Origin: Xanthomonas cassavae CFBP 4642
GTDB taxonomy: Bacteria; Pseudomonadota; Gammaproteobacteria; Xanthomonadales; Xanthomonadaceae
Direction: 5' to 3'
Length of the DNA: 64,000 nucleotides
Assembly (NCBI RefSeq): GCF_000454545.1
Contig: NZ_CM002139.1
Location: forward strand, 2,101,632-2,165,631
The notes under the pieces are model-generated. The model saw nothing but the letters and a program-made list of their open reading frames with translations, did not search any database and was not told the origin of the DNA. This document shows positions 1-9,983 of the stretch, piece by piece (positions within the stretch are counted from its first letter, which is position 1; the number at the start of each line of letters is the position of its first letter). Both the position numbers and the translations under genes were made by a program.

Positions 1-702
1 ACCCTGGCGGCACTGGCTGCACACCCGGCCGTGGCCGGCATCCTGGTGGCGATCGCTGCCGACGATGTCGATTGGCCGGGCTGGACGGCGGTGCAGTCCA
101 AGCCGGTGCTGACCTGCCTCGGCGGTGCGACGCGCGCAGCGTCGGTGCTGGCGGGCTTGCTGGCATTGCCCGACAGCGTACGCGCGGACGATTTCGTGCT
201 GGTGCACGATGCGGCGCGCCCGAATCTGGCATTGGCCGATCTGGACCGACTGCTGGAAATCGGCCGCGGCGACCCGGTGGGCGCCATTCTGGCGGCACCG
301 GTGCGCGACACCCTCAAGCGTGCCGGCGACGATGGCGGCATTGATGGCACCGAGCCACGCGAACGTCTATGGCGCGCGCTCACTCCGCAGTTGTTTCGCC
401 GGCATCAACTGATCCGCGGCCTCACCGAGGCCTCGGCCGCCGGTGTGGACGTGACCGACGAGGCAATGGCGATGGAGCGGCTGGGATTGCGCCCCTTGCT
501 GGTGGAAGGGGCCGAAGACAACTTCAAGGTCACCACCTCCGCGGATCTGGCACGGTTTGAATTCGAACTGGCGCGCCGCGGCGTTACGGTCGATGCCGAG
601 TCGTCAGGTGCGCAGGTCACCGATGTGCCGACCACCGCGCGCAACGCCGCTGCCCAGTCGGTCACTGCCGGGTACGGCAACGACGTCACTCAATCACCAT
701 AG
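1..702 (+). CDS. ispD: IspD, 2-C-methyl-D-erythritol 4-phosphate cytidylyltransferase (5' end outside window)
   Basis: This enzyme transfers CMP from CTP to methylerythritol phosphate in the cytosolic MEP isoprenoid pathway. The reading frame is open from base 1, so the N-terminus with the CTP-binding loop lies outside the window; 233 residues are visible. The visible IspD motifs are VHDAARPNL (substrate pocket), [11 protein letters not shown], and [12 protein letters not shown] with its conserved lysine. The C-terminus runs about 40 residues past the usual core and is low in complexity. The start of ispF lies 7 bp downstream, the usual order for consecutive steps of this pathway. Confidence 0.95.
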   Translation, partial: TLAALAAHPAVAGILVAIAADDVDWPGWTAVQSKPVLTCLGGATRAASVLAGLLALPDSVRADDFVLVHDAARPNLALADLDRLLEIGRGDPVGAILAAPVRDTLKRAGDDGGIDGTEPRERLWRALTPQLFRRHQLIRGLTEASAAGVDVTDEAMAMERLGLRPLLVEGAEDNFKVTTSADLARFEFELARRGVTVDAESSGAQVTDVPTTARNAAAQSVTAGYGNDVTQSP

Positions 703-709
703 GGTCTGC

Positions 710-1201
710 ATGTCCTTCAATTTCCGCATCGGCCAAGGCTACGACGTCCATGCGTTCGGCCCTGGCGACCACGTGATGCTCGGCGGCGTGCGCGTGGCGC
801 ATGGCCACGGCGTGCTCGCACACAGCGACGGCGACGTGGTGCTGCACGCGTTGTGCGATGCCATGCTGGGCGCGCTGGCGCTGGGCGACATCGGCCAGCA
901 TTTTCCGCCCAGCGATGCGCGCTGGAAGAATGCCGACAGTGCGCAATTCCTGCAGCATTGCGATCAGTTGCTGCATGAACGCGGCTGGCGGGTCGGCAAT
1001 GCCGATATCACCGTGATCTGCGAGCGTCCCAAGGTCGGCCCGCATGCGCTGGCGATGCGCGAACGTATTGCCGGCTTGCTGGCGGTCGAACTCGATGCTG
1101 TCAGCGTCAAGGCCACCACCAGCGAAAAGCTCGGCTTCACCGGCCGCGGCGAAGGCATTGCCGCACAGGCGGCGGTGCTGCTGGGCAAGATCGCTGCCTG
1201 A
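710..1201 (+). CDS. ispF: IspF, 2-C-methyl-D-erythritol 2,4-cyclodiphosphate synthase
   Basis: IspF cyclises CDP-methylerythritol phosphate with loss of CMP in the MEP pathway and works as a trimer with zinc. The 163-residue length is normal. GYDVHAF supplies the Asp and His metal ligands (residues 12 and 14), [16 protein letters not shown] carries the third His (46), and the C-terminal [19 protein letters not shown] is the family signature. The frame is open further upstream, but ATG 710 starts exactly at the conserved N-terminus and sits 7 bp after ispD. Confidence 0.97.
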   Translation: MSFNFRIGQGYDVHAFGPGDHVMLGGVRVAHGHGVLAHSDGDVVLHALCDAMLGALALGDIGQHFPPSDARWKNADSAQFLQHCDQLLHERGWRVGNADITVICERPKVGPHALAMRERIAGLLAVELDAVSVKATTSEKLGFTGRGEGIAAQAAVLLGKIAA

Positions 1202-1303
1202 TCCGATCCTGCTTGCCGGGCCTGTCCGGCGGGCGAGGTGACATTCCGCGCCGAGCCATCGGCCCACAGCGCACGATGCGTCGGCGCGAAGGCGAACCAC
1301 AGC

Positions 1304-2413
1304 ATGAGCGAAACCTCTGTTCTTCCACGCGCGCATGGCGTGGCCGTGTTGCGTGCGGCCATGCGCAGCACGCCGGACGACTTCCAGGTAGATGAGTTGC
1401 CGGCATTCGCGCCTTCCGGCGAAGGCGAGCATCTGTTGCTTACCATCCGCAAGCGTGGCCAGAACACTGCCTATGTCGCCAAGGCGCTCGCGCATTGGGC
1501 AGGCATCGCCGAAACGGGCGTCAGCTACGCCGGGCTGAAGGACCGCCATGCGGTGACCACGCAGCGCTTCAGCGTGCATCTGCCCAAGCGCATCGCGCCG
1601 GAGCTTGCCACGCTCGACGGCGATGAGATGCAGGTCATCGCCAGCACCTGGCACAACCGCAAGCTGCAACGCGGCGCATTGCTGGGCAATCGTTTCGTGT
1701 TGACGTTGCGCCAGGTGCAGGGCGAGCGCGCGGCGATCGAACAGCGCCTGCAGGCGATCGCCGCGCGCGGTATCCCGAACTGGTTTGGCGAACAGCGTTT
1801 CGGCCGCGATGGCGGCAACGTGGCCTCCGCGCTGGCGATGTTCGGTTATGTGTCCAATGCCGACGGCACCTTGTCGGCGGCGCCGGCATCCCGGCGGCGG
1901 CTGCGCAACGATCAACGCTCGATGCTGCTGTCGGCGGCGCGCTCGGCGTTGTTCAATCGGGTGCTCACCGCACGCGTGGAGCAGGGCAACTGGGACGCCG
2001 CGCTGGATGGCGAGGCGTGGATGCTGGATGGCTCGCGCAGCGTGTTCGGCCCCGAACCGTTCACCGATGTACTGGCAGAGCGCCTGGCGCGCTTCGATAT
2101 CCATCCCAGCGGTCCGTTGTGGGGCGCCGGCGAACTGCGTTCGACCGGGCAGGCCGCGGCGGTGGAGCAGGGCGCGTTGTCGGACCCGCAATCGGAGGTG
2201 CTGCGACAAGGCCTGGAGGCCGCGGGCTTGAAGCAGGAGCGCCGCGCACTGCGCTTGCGTCCGCAACAGCTGGCGTATCGCTGGCTGGAGGCGGACAGCC
2301 TGCAGATCGAATTCGCACTGCCGCCGGGCTGCTACGCCACCGCGGTGCTGTGGGAGCTGGGCCAGGTCAGCGACGCCGGACGTCTCAACGCCGGCACGCG
2401 TCCCGACGCCTAG
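1304..2413 (+). CDS. truD: TruD, tRNA pseudouridine(13) synthase
   Basis: TruD makes pseudouridine at position 13 of tRNA-Glu. The protein has 369 residues. The motif [12 protein letters not shown] carries the catalytic Asp, and [15 protein letters not shown] is the second TruD signature, followed by the inserted TRUD domain. The frame is open upstream to 1238, but ATG 1304 gives the usual family N-terminus (LPRAHG shortly after the start). The ispD-ispF-truD-surE-pcm-nlpD order matches the well-known gammaproteobacterial cluster. Confidence 0.95.
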   Translation: MSETSVLPRAHGVAVLRAAMRSTPDDFQVDELPAFAPSGEGEHLLLTIRKRGQNTAYVAKALAHWAGIAETGVSYAGLKDRHAVTTQRFSVHLPKRIAPELATLDGDEMQVIASTWHNRKLQRGALLGNRFVLTLRQVQGERAAIEQRLQAIAARGIPNWFGEQRFGRDGGNVASALAMFGYVSNADGTLSAAPASRRRLRNDQRSMLLSAARSALFNRVLTARVEQGNWDAALDGEAWMLDGSRSVFGPEPFTDVLAERLARFDIHPSGPLWGAGELRSTGQAAAVEQGALSDPQSEVLRQGLEAAGLKQERRALRLRPQQLAYRWLEADSLQIEFALPPGCYATAVLWELGQVSDAGRLNAGTRPDA

Positions 2414-2548
2414 GCCTATTCAGTGGTCGTCGGCTGCCCGGCAAACACGTCACCGCGTAGGAGCGGACCTGGCCGCGACAGGCCTGCCCATCAACGCGTC
2501 CTTTGCGCAAGCGCATGCCGACATCGGCGACCCATCGCCCAATCGGCG

Positions 2549-3094
2549 CTAACGCCGCGCCAGCAACACCAGCAATGCTCCGGTGCCACCTTGCATGGCC
2601 GGCGCGGAATGAAACGCCAACACGTCGTTGCGCTGACGCAGCAGGCGATCCATCAGGTTTTTCAACACCGGCGCGCCGGTGTCCGACTGCAGCCCCTTGC
2701 CGTGGATGATGCGCACGCAGCCATGGTCGTGCGCATGCGCTTCCAGCAGGAACTGCCGCAGCAGGGATTCGGCCTGCGCGGCGGTGGCGCCATGCAGGTC
2801 CAGTTCGTCCTGGATCGAGAACTGACCGCGCTTGAGCCGCTGAAACAATCGGGTGGGAAGATTCTCGCGCCGGTAGCTGGCGGTATCGCCCGCCTCCAGC
2901 GGCGCACTGTCGCGCAGCAGACGCGCGAATTCGGTGTGCGCGTCCGCATCGTCGCGCTCGGCCATGCGGGCGCGCGGCTTGGGGCGCGGCTTGGCATTGG
3001 CCGGTGGGGCGACTTCACGAATCGGCTTGACCGCGCCGATCGCTGCGCGGAACAGCGCGCCGTCGTCTTCGTCTTCAGGATGCGACATGCTCAC
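2549..3094 (-). CDS. Smr-domain protein
   Basis: This is a 181-residue protein with a C-terminal Smr domain (about residues 95-181), the DNA/RNA nuclease-like module of MutS2. LDLHGATAAQAE and IHGKGLQSDTG are the two Smr signatures (LDxHG and HGxG). The N-terminal 90 residues are charged and proline-rich. It is a stand-alone SmrA/SmrB-type protein; in E. coli SmrB cleaves mRNA at collided ribosomes, but orthology is not shown here. It is inserted convergently between truD and surE. The start may be ATG 3094 or the next Met at 3088. Confidence 0.88.
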   Translation of the reverse strand: MSMSHPEDEDDGALFRAAIGAVKPIREVAPPANAKPRPKPRARMAERDDADAHTEFARLLRDSAPLEAGDTASYRRENLPTRLFQRLKRGQFSIQDELDLHGATAAQAESLLRQFLLEAHAHDHGCVRIIHGKGLQSDTGAPVLKNLMDRLLRQRNDVLAFHSAPAMQGGTGALLVLLARR

Positions 3095-3187
3095 AGCCTA
3101 ACCTGCCCAACCCCAGGTGCAAGCGAAGATCAAGCGCGAAGGGCGCGGACGCATCCGGTATCATGACCCGGTTTTCCGAGGAGTCCC

Positions 3188-3967
3188 ATGCGCGTACTGG
3201 TTAGCAACGACGACGGTGTCGACGCCCCCGGCATCCAGATTTTGGCCGAGGCGCTGCGCCATGCCGGTCATGAAGTGATGGTGGTCGCGCCCGACCGCGA
3301 CCGTTCCGGCGCCAGCAATTCGCTCACGCTGGATGTGCCGATCCGCACCCGCCGCATCGACGCGCAGACCTGCGCGGTGGCCGGCACGCCGACCGACTGC
3401 GTGCATCTGGCGCTGACCGGCATGCTCGATTACGACCCGGACATCGTGGTCTCCGGCATCAACAACTCGGCCAATCTCGGCGACGACGTGATCTATTCGG
3501 GCACCGTCTCCGCTGCGATGGAGGGCCGCTTCCTCGGCCTGCCCGCGGTGGCGGTCTCGCTGGTGACGCACAATCACGAGGCGCATCACTACGAAACCGC
3601 CGCGCGCGCCGCGGTGGAGATCGTGGCGCGGCTGAAGGCCGACCCGTTGCCGGCCGACACCATCCTCAACGTCAACGTGCCGGACCTGGCCTGGTCGGAG
3701 GTGCTCGGTTTCGAGGTCACCCGGCTCGGCAACCGCCACCGCTCCGAACCCTGTGTGCCGCAGCGCGACCCGCGCGGCCGCACCGTGTACTGGATCGGCC
3801 CGGCCGGGCCGGAGCAGGACGCCGGCGCCGGCACCGACTTCCATGCCGTGCGCACCGGGCATATCTCGATCACCCCGATCCATGTCGACCTGACCCGCTA
3901 TCACGCGCTGGAGACGGTGGCCGGCTGGGTGGGCGGCCTGACTGCCGCGCTGGATACACCGGCATGA
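3188..3967 (+). CDS. surE: SurE, 5'/3'-nucleotidase
   Basis: SurE is a cytosolic metal-dependent phosphatase of nucleoside monophosphates. The 259-residue length is standard. [12 protein letters not shown] at the N-terminus supplies the Asp pair that binds metal, [10 protein letters not shown] carries the conserved Ser, and [19 protein letters not shown] carries the Asn ligand. A GAGGAG ribosome site precedes ATG 3188. Its end overlaps pcm by 4 bp (ATGA), so the two are translationally coupled; both are linked to stationary-phase survival and protein repair in other proteobacteria. Confidence 0.97.
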   Translation: MRVLVSNDDGVDAPGIQILAEALRHAGHEVMVVAPDRDRSGASNSLTLDVPIRTRRIDAQTCAVAGTPTDCVHLALTGMLDYDPDIVVSGINNSANLGDDVIYSGTVSAAMEGRFLGLPAVAVSLVTHNHEAHHYETAARAAVEIVARLKADPLPADTILNVNVPDLAWSEVLGFEVTRLGNRHRSEPCVPQRDPRGRTVYWIGPAGPEQDAGAGTDFHAVRTGHISITPIHVDLTRYHALETVAGWVGGLTAALDTPA

Positions 3968-4641
3968 CGCCGAGGCTGCGCCTGCAACCGGAATCGGTGG
4001 GGATCGGCATGACCTCGCAACGCGTGCGCGACCGGCTGGTGGAGCGCCTGCGCGAGGCCGGCATCCAGGACGAAGCCACGCTCAACGCGGTGCGCACCGT
4101 GCCGCGCCATCTGTTCATCGACGAAGCGCTGGCCTCGCGTGCCTACGAAGACACCGCCTTGCCGATCGGCCACGGCCAGACCATCTCGCAGCCCTGGGTG
4201 GTCGCGCGCATGACCGAGGCGGTGCTGCAGGTCGGCCCGACCAGGGTGCTCGAAGTGGGCACCGGCTCCGGCTACCAGGGCGCGATCCTCGCCGCGCTGG
4301 GGCTGGAGGTGTACACGGTCGAGCGCATCGGCGACCTGCTGCGGCAGGCGCGCAAGCGCTTCCGGCACCTGGGCATGAACGTGCGCAGCAAGCACGACGA
4401 CGGCCGCATCGGCTGGCCCGAACATGGCCCCTACGATGCCATCGTGGTCACCGCCGCCGCCACGGCGCTGGTCGACGCGCTGGTCGATCAGCTCGCGGTT
4501 GGCGGGCGGCTGGTCGCCCCGGTCGGTGGCGCCTCGTCGCAATCACTGGTGCAACTCACGCGCGCTGCCGACGGCGCGATCGAGCAGCAGGTTCTGGCGC
4601 CGGTCACGTTCGTCCCGCTGTTGTCGGGCATGCTGGATTGA
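3964..4641 (+). CDS. pcm: Pcm, protein-L-isoaspartate O-methyltransferase
   Basis: Pcm methylates L-isoaspartyl residues in aged proteins with S-adenosylmethionine so that they can return to normal aspartate. The protein has 225 residues. [16 protein letters not shown] is the SAM-binding glycine loop, and [17 protein letters not shown] is the PCMT substrate motif. The start codon overlaps the surE stop. A later Met (4009, MTSQRVRDR) would also fit the family N-terminus, but the coupled start is preferred. Confidence 0.96.
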   Translation: MTPRLRLQPESVGIGMTSQRVRDRLVERLREAGIQDEATLNAVRTVPRHLFIDEALASRAYEDTALPIGHGQTISQPWVVARMTEAVLQVGPTRVLEVGTGSGYQGAILAALGLEVYTVERIGDLLRQARKRFRHLGMNVRSKHDDGRIGWPEHGPYDAIVVTAAATALVDALVDQLAVGGRLVAPVGGASSQSLVQLTRAADGAIEQQVLAPVTFVPLLSGMLD

Positions 4642-4659
4642 ATCCATGAGAGTTTTTCG

Positions 4660-5274
4660 ATGAAGATCTTCGGGCCGTTGTACGACGTGGCCATCCGTTG
4701 GTCGCGCCATCGCCGCGCACCAGCGCTGCTGACCGGCCTCAGTTTCGTGGAGGGTTTCATCTTCCCGGTGCCGCCGGAGGTGATGCTGGCGCCGATGTCG
4801 CTGGCCGAGCCCAAGCGTTCGCTCTGGTTCGCCACCTTGAGCCTGATCGGCTCGGTCTGCGGCGCATTGGTTGGCTACCTGCTGGGGCATTTCGCCTTTG
4901 CCGCGCTGCAGCCGCTGATCGAATGGCTGGGCTGGAGCACAAAGATCCAGGTGCAGGTCGAATCCCTGCGCGTGCTGGTGGCCGACTCACCCTGGAAGGC
5001 ATTCTGGGCCTTGGTGCTGGTCGGCTTCACCCCGATTCCGCTGAAGATCTTCACCTGGGCCTCGGGCGTGGTCGGCGTGCCGATCCTGCCGTTCATCGCC
5101 AGCATGCTGGTGGGACGCGGCAAGCGCGTGTACCTGGTGGCCGGCGCCATCCGCCTGGGTGGCGCACGTGCCGAGGCCGCCTTGCACAAGTGGATCGAGC
5201 CGCTGGGTTGGATGGCCATGGTGGCGCTCGCGGTCGGCGCCGGCTGGCTGGTATGGAAGACAACGAACGGATGA
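4660..5274 (+). CDS. YqaA/DedA-related inner-membrane protein
   Basis: This 204-residue hydrophobic protein has four or five predicted membrane spans (about residues 22-45, 55-85, 110-140 and 180-200). FPVPPEVMLAPMSLAEP near the N-terminus and GFTPIPLKIFTWASGVVG in the centre match the YqaA/SNARE-associated family, whose Pro-rich re-entrant loops are linked to transport across the membrane. It sits in the pcm-nlpD operon, and its stop codon overlaps the nlpD start (ATGA). No specific substrate can be assigned from sequence. Confidence 0.85.
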   Translation: MKIFGPLYDVAIRWSRHRRAPALLTGLSFVEGFIFPVPPEVMLAPMSLAEPKRSLWFATLSLIGSVCGALVGYLLGHFAFAALQPLIEWLGWSTKIQVQVESLRVLVADSPWKAFWALVLVGFTPIPLKIFTWASGVVGVPILPFIASMLVGRGKRVYLVAGAIRLGGARAEAALHKWIEPLGWMAMVALAVGAGWLVWKTTNG

Positions 5275-6050
5275 GCAAGACGCAGATGAATTCGGTACGC
5301 GAGACAGCAGTCATGCTCATGGTCGCCATCGGGTTGACCGCCTGCAGCAGTGCCACGGTGGTGCGTTCGCCCGGTGCCGGCGGCGGTTCTGCGTCGGCGC
5401 GCCCTGCGCCAGCGCCGCGGCCGTCTGTGCCACGCCCCGGTGCCACCGTCACCGTGCAGCGCGGCGACACCCTGTATGCGATCTCGCGCCGGACCAATAT
5501 CACGGCCGCCGACCTGGCGGCCTGGAACGGCCTGTCGTCTCCCAACACGATCTATCCAGGCCAGACCCTCAAGCTGTATCCCGGTGGGGCAAGCAAGCCC
5601 GGCAGCAGTGCTCCGGTGGCCGGTGCTACCGTGGTCCCGGCGCGTCCGGCAGCACCGGTCGCTGCGCCTGTCAGCAGCGGTTTTTCATGGCGCTGGCCCG
5701 CCGATGGCGTGGTGGTCGGTACGTTCGTGAGCGGAGAAACCACCAAGCAGGGCGTGGATATCGCCGGCGCCAGCGGCCAGGCGGTGCGTGCCGCCGCCGA
5801 CGGCGTGGTGGTGTACTCCGGTGCCGGCCTGGTCGGTTATGGCGAGCTGATCATCATCAAGCACAACGACCAGTGGCTGTCGGCCTACGGCCACAACCGC
5901 AAGCGCCTGCTCAACGAAGGCCAGAACGTCAAGGCCGGCCAGCAGATCGCCGAAATGGGCCGCAGCGGCGCCGCGCGAGACATGCTGCACTTCGAGATCC
6001 GCTACAACGGCAAGCCGGTGGATCCGCTGCTGTATCTGCCAAAGAAGTGA
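5271..6050 (+). CDS. nlpD: NlpD-like LysM/M23 murein lipoprotein
   Basis: This 259-residue lipoprotein has a signal peptide ending in the lipobox LTAC (about residue 24), one LysM domain (VTVQRGDTLYAISRR through GQTLKLYP, about residues 61-105) and a C-terminal LytM/M23 domain from about residue 140. The M23 metal ligands look degenerate (GVDIAG and LHFEIRYNG without the usual His set). In E. coli NlpD such a domain activates amidase AmiC at the septum rather than cutting murein. ATG 5271 overlaps the yqaA stop. The rpoS gene that often follows nlpD is absent here. Confidence 0.93.
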   Translation: MSKTQMNSVRETAVMLMVAIGLTACSSATVVRSPGAGGGSASARPAPAPRPSVPRPGATVTVQRGDTLYAISRRTNITAADLAAWNGLSSPNTIYPGQTLKLYPGGASKPGSSAPVAGATVVPARPAAPVAAPVSSGFSWRWPADGVVVGTFVSGETTKQGVDIAGASGQAVRAAADGVVVYSGAGLVGYGELIIIKHNDQWLSAYGHNRKRLLNEGQNVKAGQQIAEMGRSGAARDMLHFEIRYNGKPVDPLLYLPKK

Positions 6051-6237
6051 TTCGGGATTCGGGATTTGGGATTCGCAACGGCAACGGCAACGGCGCTGGG
6101 CTGATGGTGCCGCGTGGAAGATGCGTTCTAGCGGCCTGAAGATTGCTCGGGGTGTCGCTCCTGCTGTTGGCATGAGAGCGACATCTGCTCCAGCCCGCAG
6201 TTGCAAATCCCCAATCCCGACTCCCTAATCCCGGCCT
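6050..6237. repeat. Inverted pair of GGGATT-type short repeats
   Basis: Directly after the nlpD stop (6050-6075) there are three near-copies of GATTCGGGATT in tandem. At 6203-6236 the complementary strand carries a matching set (AATCCCCAATCCCGACTCCC). The arms are about 130 bp apart and inverted. A short CAACGG x3 run (6076-6093) follows the first arm. The second arm overlaps the end of the downstream minus-strand gene and contains its stop codon. Short repeats of this kind are common between genes in Xanthomonas; a function as a 3' mRNA structure is possible but not shown. Confidence 0.7.
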
Positions 6238-6605
6238 TCCAGGATCATCGCCAGTGCCACCCTGCGGCCTTCGCTGGCCAGCACGTTGTAGGTGCGCGCC
6301 GCGGCCGCATTGGTCATCGCTTCCAGGCCGATACCGCGGGTCAGGCAGGCTGCCAGCACGTCCGTCTTCGGGAACTGCTGCCGCTCTCCGGTGCCGAGCA
6401 GGATCACCGCCGGGGCGAGCGCCAGTACCGCGTCCATATGCGCGACCTGGAGCTGTTCCAGGCCGCAGACCGGCCAGCCTTCCACCAGCTCGTCGGGCAT
6501 CAGGATGAAGCTGCGCTGCAGAATCTGGTCGTTCACCTTGGCGTGGCGGCCATCGGCCGCACGCAGCGCATAGGTGTAGTCGGGGTGTTCCTGGCTTAAA
6601 GGCAT
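6225..6605 (-). CDS. Mth938-like domain protein (DUF498)
   Basis: This is a small cytosolic protein of 126 residues that is almost entirely one Mth938-like domain. Recognisable parts are YTYALRAADGRHAKVND at the N-terminus, PAVILLGTGERQQFP in the centre and GIGLEAMTNAAAARTYNVL at the end. The family is related to the mitochondrial assembly factor NDUFAF3, but the bacterial function is unknown. It follows the YhbY gene on the same strand by 15 bp, so the two may be co-transcribed. Its stop codon lies inside a short intergenic repeat. Confidence 0.85.
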   Translation of the reverse strand: MPLSQEHPDYTYALRAADGRHAKVNDQILQRSFILMPDELVEGWPVCGLEQLQVAHMDAVLALAPAVILLGTGERQQFPKTDVLAACLTRGIGLEAMTNAAAARTYNVLASEGRRVALAMILEGRD

Positions 6606-6620
6606 GTCGAACTCGTCGGA

Positions 6621-6926
6621 TCAGCCGCGCGGCAGCACGATCTGGCGCTTTTCCTTGCTGGGGCGGTACAGGATGGCGATGTGGCCGATCCGCTGTACCA
6701 GGGCGCTGCCGGTCTGTTCGACCAGTTCGGCGATCAATGCGTCGCGGGTCTCACGGTCCTCGGAAGCCACCTTCACCTTGATCAGTTCATGGCGCTCGAG
6801 CACTTCCTCGAGTTCGGCCAGAAATGCCGGCGTGACCCCCTTGCCGCCGGTCTGCAGCAAGGCCTTGAGGTCGTGGGCCTGGCCGCGCAGGAAACGGTTC
6901 TGGGCGGAGGTGAGAACAATGGACAT
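6621..6926 (-). CDS. yhbY: YhbY-family CRM-domain RNA-binding protein
   Basis: The protein has 101 residues and consists of one CRM domain, an RNA-binding fold associated with pre-50S ribosomal subunits. LTSAQNRFLRGQAHDLKAL and the GKGVTPAFL loop are typical, and the C-terminal GHIAILYRPS closes the fold. It is divergent from rlmE (65 bp between starts), as in many proteobacteria, which puts two ribosome-assembly genes around one control region. Confidence 0.93.
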   Translation of the reverse strand: MSIVLTSAQNRFLRGQAHDLKALLQTGGKGVTPAFLAELEEVLERHELIKVKVASEDRETRDALIAELVEQTGSALVQRIGHIAILYRPSKEKRQIVLPRG

Positions 6927-6991
6927 GCAGGATCGAAGGGCAGCAAAGGGTGTTCAGGGTATCATGGCGGCCCGTTCGGACCCCTTTGCCA

Positions 6992-7624
6992 ATGCCTTCC
7001 CGCAGTAAAAGCAGCCAGCGCTGGCTCAAGGAACACTTCGCCGACCCTTATGTGAAGAAGGCCCAGGCCGAAGGCATGCGTTCGCGCGCGGCCTACAAGC
7101 TGGAGGAGCTGCTGCAGCGCGACCGTCTGCTCAGGCCCGGCATGGTGGTGGTGGATCTGGGCGCCGCACCGGGTGGCTGGTCGCAACAGGTGCGCAAGTC
7201 CATGGGCGACAGCGGCCGGGTGCTGGCGCTGGACATCCTGGACATGCCCACCCTGGCTGGCGTGGAGTTCCTTCACGGCGACTTCAGGGAGCAGGCCGTC
7301 CTATCGCAGTTCGAAGCGATGCTGGGCGATGTGCCGGTGGACCTTGTGCTGTCGGATATGGCCCCCAATAAGAGTGGCATGGATGCGGTCGACCAACCGC
7401 GGATGATGCACCTGGCGGAACTGGCGATGGAATTTGCCGACACCCACCTCAAAACGGGTGGCGCGTTTCTGATCAAGTTATTCCAAGGTGCGGGGTCCGA
7501 CGACTACATTCGCGAGCTTCGCCGCCGCTATGACAAGGTAACGATCCGCAAGCCGGCGGCCTCGCGCAAGCGCTCCCCGGAAGTTTATGCGCTCGGTCAG
7601 GGCAAGCGTGTCCAGATCAAGTAA
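6992..7624 (+). CDS. rlmE: RlmE (FtsJ/RrmJ), 23S rRNA 2'-O-methyltransferase
   Basis: RlmE methylates the 2'-OH of U2552 in 23S rRNA in the 50S subunit. The 210-residue length is normal. DLGAAPGGWSQ is the SAM-binding loop, LSDMAPNKSG carries the catalytic Asp, and LIKLFQG carries a catalytic Lys. The frame is open 14 codons upstream, but MPSRSKSSQRWLKEH at ATG 6992 is the family N-terminus. ftsH follows about 60 bp downstream, the usual rlmE-ftsH pair. Confidence 0.96.
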   Translation: MPSRSKSSQRWLKEHFADPYVKKAQAEGMRSRAAYKLEELLQRDRLLRPGMVVVDLGAAPGGWSQQVRKSMGDSGRVLALDILDMPTLAGVEFLHGDFREQAVLSQFEAMLGDVPVDLVLSDMAPNKSGMDAVDQPRMMHLAELAMEFADTHLKTGGAFLIKLFQGAGSDDYIRELRRRYDKVTIRKPAASRKRSPEVYALGQGKRVQIK

Positions 7625-7685
7625 GCTGCCAATGACCACCGTGTTTCAAGAATTAAAAGAGTAGAGGGCACCGGAGCCAATGAGG

Positions 7686-9626
7686 ATGAACGACTTGACC
7701 AAGAATCTGCTGCTGTGGGTGGTCGTCGCGGTTGTGCTGATGGTCGTCTTCCAGAGCTTCTCGCCGCGGATGGCGGGCGGTGTCGGCGCCGACTCGATCA
7801 CTTACACCCAGTTCCTGAAGGAAGTGGACTCCGGGCGCGTCAAGTCGGTGGATTACACCGACGAGACCAACCTGGCCGTCAACGCGATCCGCTTCAAGCG
7901 CACCGACGGCAGCGAGGCCACCGTCTACGGTCCGCGCGACGACAAGCTGGTCGACGTGCTGTACAGCAAGAACATCGAAATGACCCGGCAGAAGCCGTCC
8001 ACCGGCCCAGGGTTCTGGTCGTTGGTGCTGAATTTCCTGCCGGTCATCCTGATCATCGGCTTCTGGCTGTTCATCATGCGCCAGATGCAGGGCGGTGGCG
8101 GCGGTGCCAAGGGTGCGATGAGCTTCGGCAAGTCCCGCGCCAAGCTGCAGGGCGAAGACCAGATCAAGATCACCTTCGCCGACGTCGCCGGTTGCGACGA
8201 AGCCAAGGAAGAAGTGGGCGAGCTGGTGGAGTTCCTGCGTGATCCGACCAAGTTCACCAAGCTGGGCGGCAAGATCCCGCGCGGCGTGCTGATGGTGGGG
8301 CCGCCGGGTACCGGCAAGACCTTGCTCGCCAAGGCGATTGCCGGTGAGGCCAAGGTGCCGTTCTTCAGTATTTCCGGCTCGGATTTCGTGGAAATGTTCG
8401 TCGGCGTCGGTGCGAGCCGCGTGCGTGACATGTTCGAACAGGCCAAGAAGCACGCGCCATGCATCATCTTCATCGACGAAATCGATGCGGTCGGTCGTCA
8501 TCGCGGTGCCGGCCTGGGCGGCGGTCATGACGAACGCGAGCAGACCTTGAACCAGCTGCTGGTCGAGATGGACGGGTTCGAGGGCGGCGAGGGCGTGATC
8601 GTGATCGCCGCGACCAACCGTCCCGACGTGCTGGACCCGGCATTGCTGCGTCCGGGTCGTTTCGATCGCCAGGTCGTGGTGGGCCTGCCGGACGTCAAGG
8701 GCCGCGAGCAGATCCTGCGCGTGCACATGCGCAAGCTGCCGCTGGCCGACGACGTCGCGCCGATGGTCATTGCGCGCGGTACCCCGGGCTTCTCAGGTGC
8801 GGATCTGGCCAACCTCTGTAACGAGGCAGCGCTGTTTGCGGCACGCGAGGCGGTCAAGGAAGTGCGGATGGATCACTTCGACCGCGCGCGCGACAAGATC
8901 CTGATGGGCGCCGAGCGTCGTTCGATGGCGATGAGCGAGGAAGAAAAGACCAACACGGCTTATCACGAGGCCGGCCACGCCATCATCGGGCGTCTGGTGC
9001 CGGATCACGATCCGGTCTACAAGGTCACCATCATTCCGCGTGGGCGTGCGTTGGGTGTCACCCAGTTCCTGCCCGAGGGCGATCGTTACAGTTCCACCCG
9101 CGAGAGCCTGCATAGTCGTCTGGCCACGTTGTACGGCGGCCGTGTTGCCGAAGAGCTGATCTTCGGCGCGGACAAGGTGACCACCGGTGCCTCCAACGAC
9201 ATCGAGCGCGCGACCAAGATGGCACGCAACATGGTCACCAAGTGGGGTCTGTCCGATGAGCTCGGCCCGATCGCCTATGGCGAGGAAGAGGACGAGGTGT
9301 TCCTGGGGCGTTCGGTCACGCAGCACAAGAGCGTGTCGGATGAAACCGCGCGCAAGATCGACGACGTGGTGCGCGACATCCTGGATGGTGCCTACAACCG
9401 CGCCAAGACCATCCTGACCGAGAACATCGACAAGCTGCACGTGATGGCCAAGCTGTTGCTGGAGTACGAAACCATCGACGTGCCGCAGATCGACGCCATC
9501 ATGGAAGGCCGCGACCCGCCGCCGCCGGCGGGCTGGGGCAAGTCCGACAGGGATGGTGGCAACAACAACGACAAGGGCAGCCCGCGTCCGTTGCCGCCGA
9601 TCGCAGGCCCGGCCGAGCAGCTGTAA
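7686..9626 (+). CDS. ftsH: FtsH, membrane-bound AAA+ zinc protease
   Basis: FtsH is a hexameric inner-membrane protease that degrades unassembled membrane proteins and unstable regulators. The protein has 646 residues: one span near residues 6-24, a periplasmic domain, a second span near 110-130, an AAA module with Walker [13 protein letters not shown] and the second region of homology ([19 protein letters not shown]), and the zinc site HEAGH. An earlier ATG at 7680 is only 3 bp from the GGAG site at 7673, while ATG 7686 is 9 bp away and is preferred. The Gly/Asn/Asp-rich C-terminal tail is common in the family. Confidence 0.97.
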   Translation: MNDLTKNLLLWVVVAVVLMVVFQSFSPRMAGGVGADSITYTQFLKEVDSGRVKSVDYTDETNLAVNAIRFKRTDGSEATVYGPRDDKLVDVLYSKNIEMTRQKPSTGPGFWSLVLNFLPVILIIGFWLFIMRQMQGGGGGAKGAMSFGKSRAKLQGEDQIKITFADVAGCDEAKEEVGELVEFLRDPTKFTKLGGKIPRGVLMVGPPGTGKTLLAKAIAGEAKVPFFSISGSDFVEMFVGVGASRVRDMFEQAKKHAPCIIFIDEIDAVGRHRGAGLGGGHDEREQTLNQLLVEMDGFEGGEGVIVIAATNRPDVLDPALLRPGRFDRQVVVGLPDVKGREQILRVHMRKLPLADDVAPMVIARGTPGFSGADLANLCNEAALFAAREAVKEVRMDHFDRARDKILMGAERRSMAMSEEEKTNTAYHEAGHAIIGRLVPDHDPVYKVTIIPRGRALGVTQFLPEGDRYSSTRESLHSRLATLYGGRVAEELIFGADKVTTGASNDIERATKMARNMVTKWGLSDELGPIAYGEEEDEVFLGRSVTQHKSVSDETARKIDDVVRDILDGAYNRAKTILTENIDKLHVMAKLLLEYETIDVPQIDAIMEGRDPPPPAGWGKSDRDGGNNNDKGSPRPLPPIAGPAEQL

Positions 9627-9658
9627 GCTGTTGCTGACCAGCGTGAGGTAACGAGCGT

Positions 9659-9686
9659 CGGGGCCAGGAAGCGATTCCTGGCCCCG
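9659..9686 (+). terminator. GC-rich hairpin after ftsH
   Basis: A perfect 12-bp stem (9659-9670 with 9675-9686, CGGGGCCAGGAA and its complement) is closed by the GNRA-type tetraloop GCGA, 33 bp after the ftsH stop. There is no U-run, so it may be a 3'-end stabiliser or a Rho-assisted terminator rather than a classical intrinsic one. Confidence 0.6.
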
Positions 9687-9983
9687 ATGCGTTGCGGCGT
9701 CGGGCAGGGTTGGAGGGCCTGGCAAGGACGGCGGCGGAGAGATCCTTGCAGCCTGCGATCCGCATGCGGTAGTTGTCCGGTGGGTCAATTCCAGCTACGT
9801 AACATGTCGGTCGTTGCGCGCTACGCGACAATGGCTCCGCATTTGCGGCTCACCGCACCGCGGGTCGGCTGCCACGACGTGGCAAAACTGCCATTTTCAT
9901 CGCCATTGCCATCGATGCACTGCCACGCGCGCCAGCACGACACGCCGCCCATCATTCCGTACAACCGATCCAGGAGCTTCCCG

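Noticed and set aside
6051..6224. rpoS or a remnant of it behind nlpD
   Set aside because: The gap is too short and contains only repeats; no sigma-factor motif is visible.
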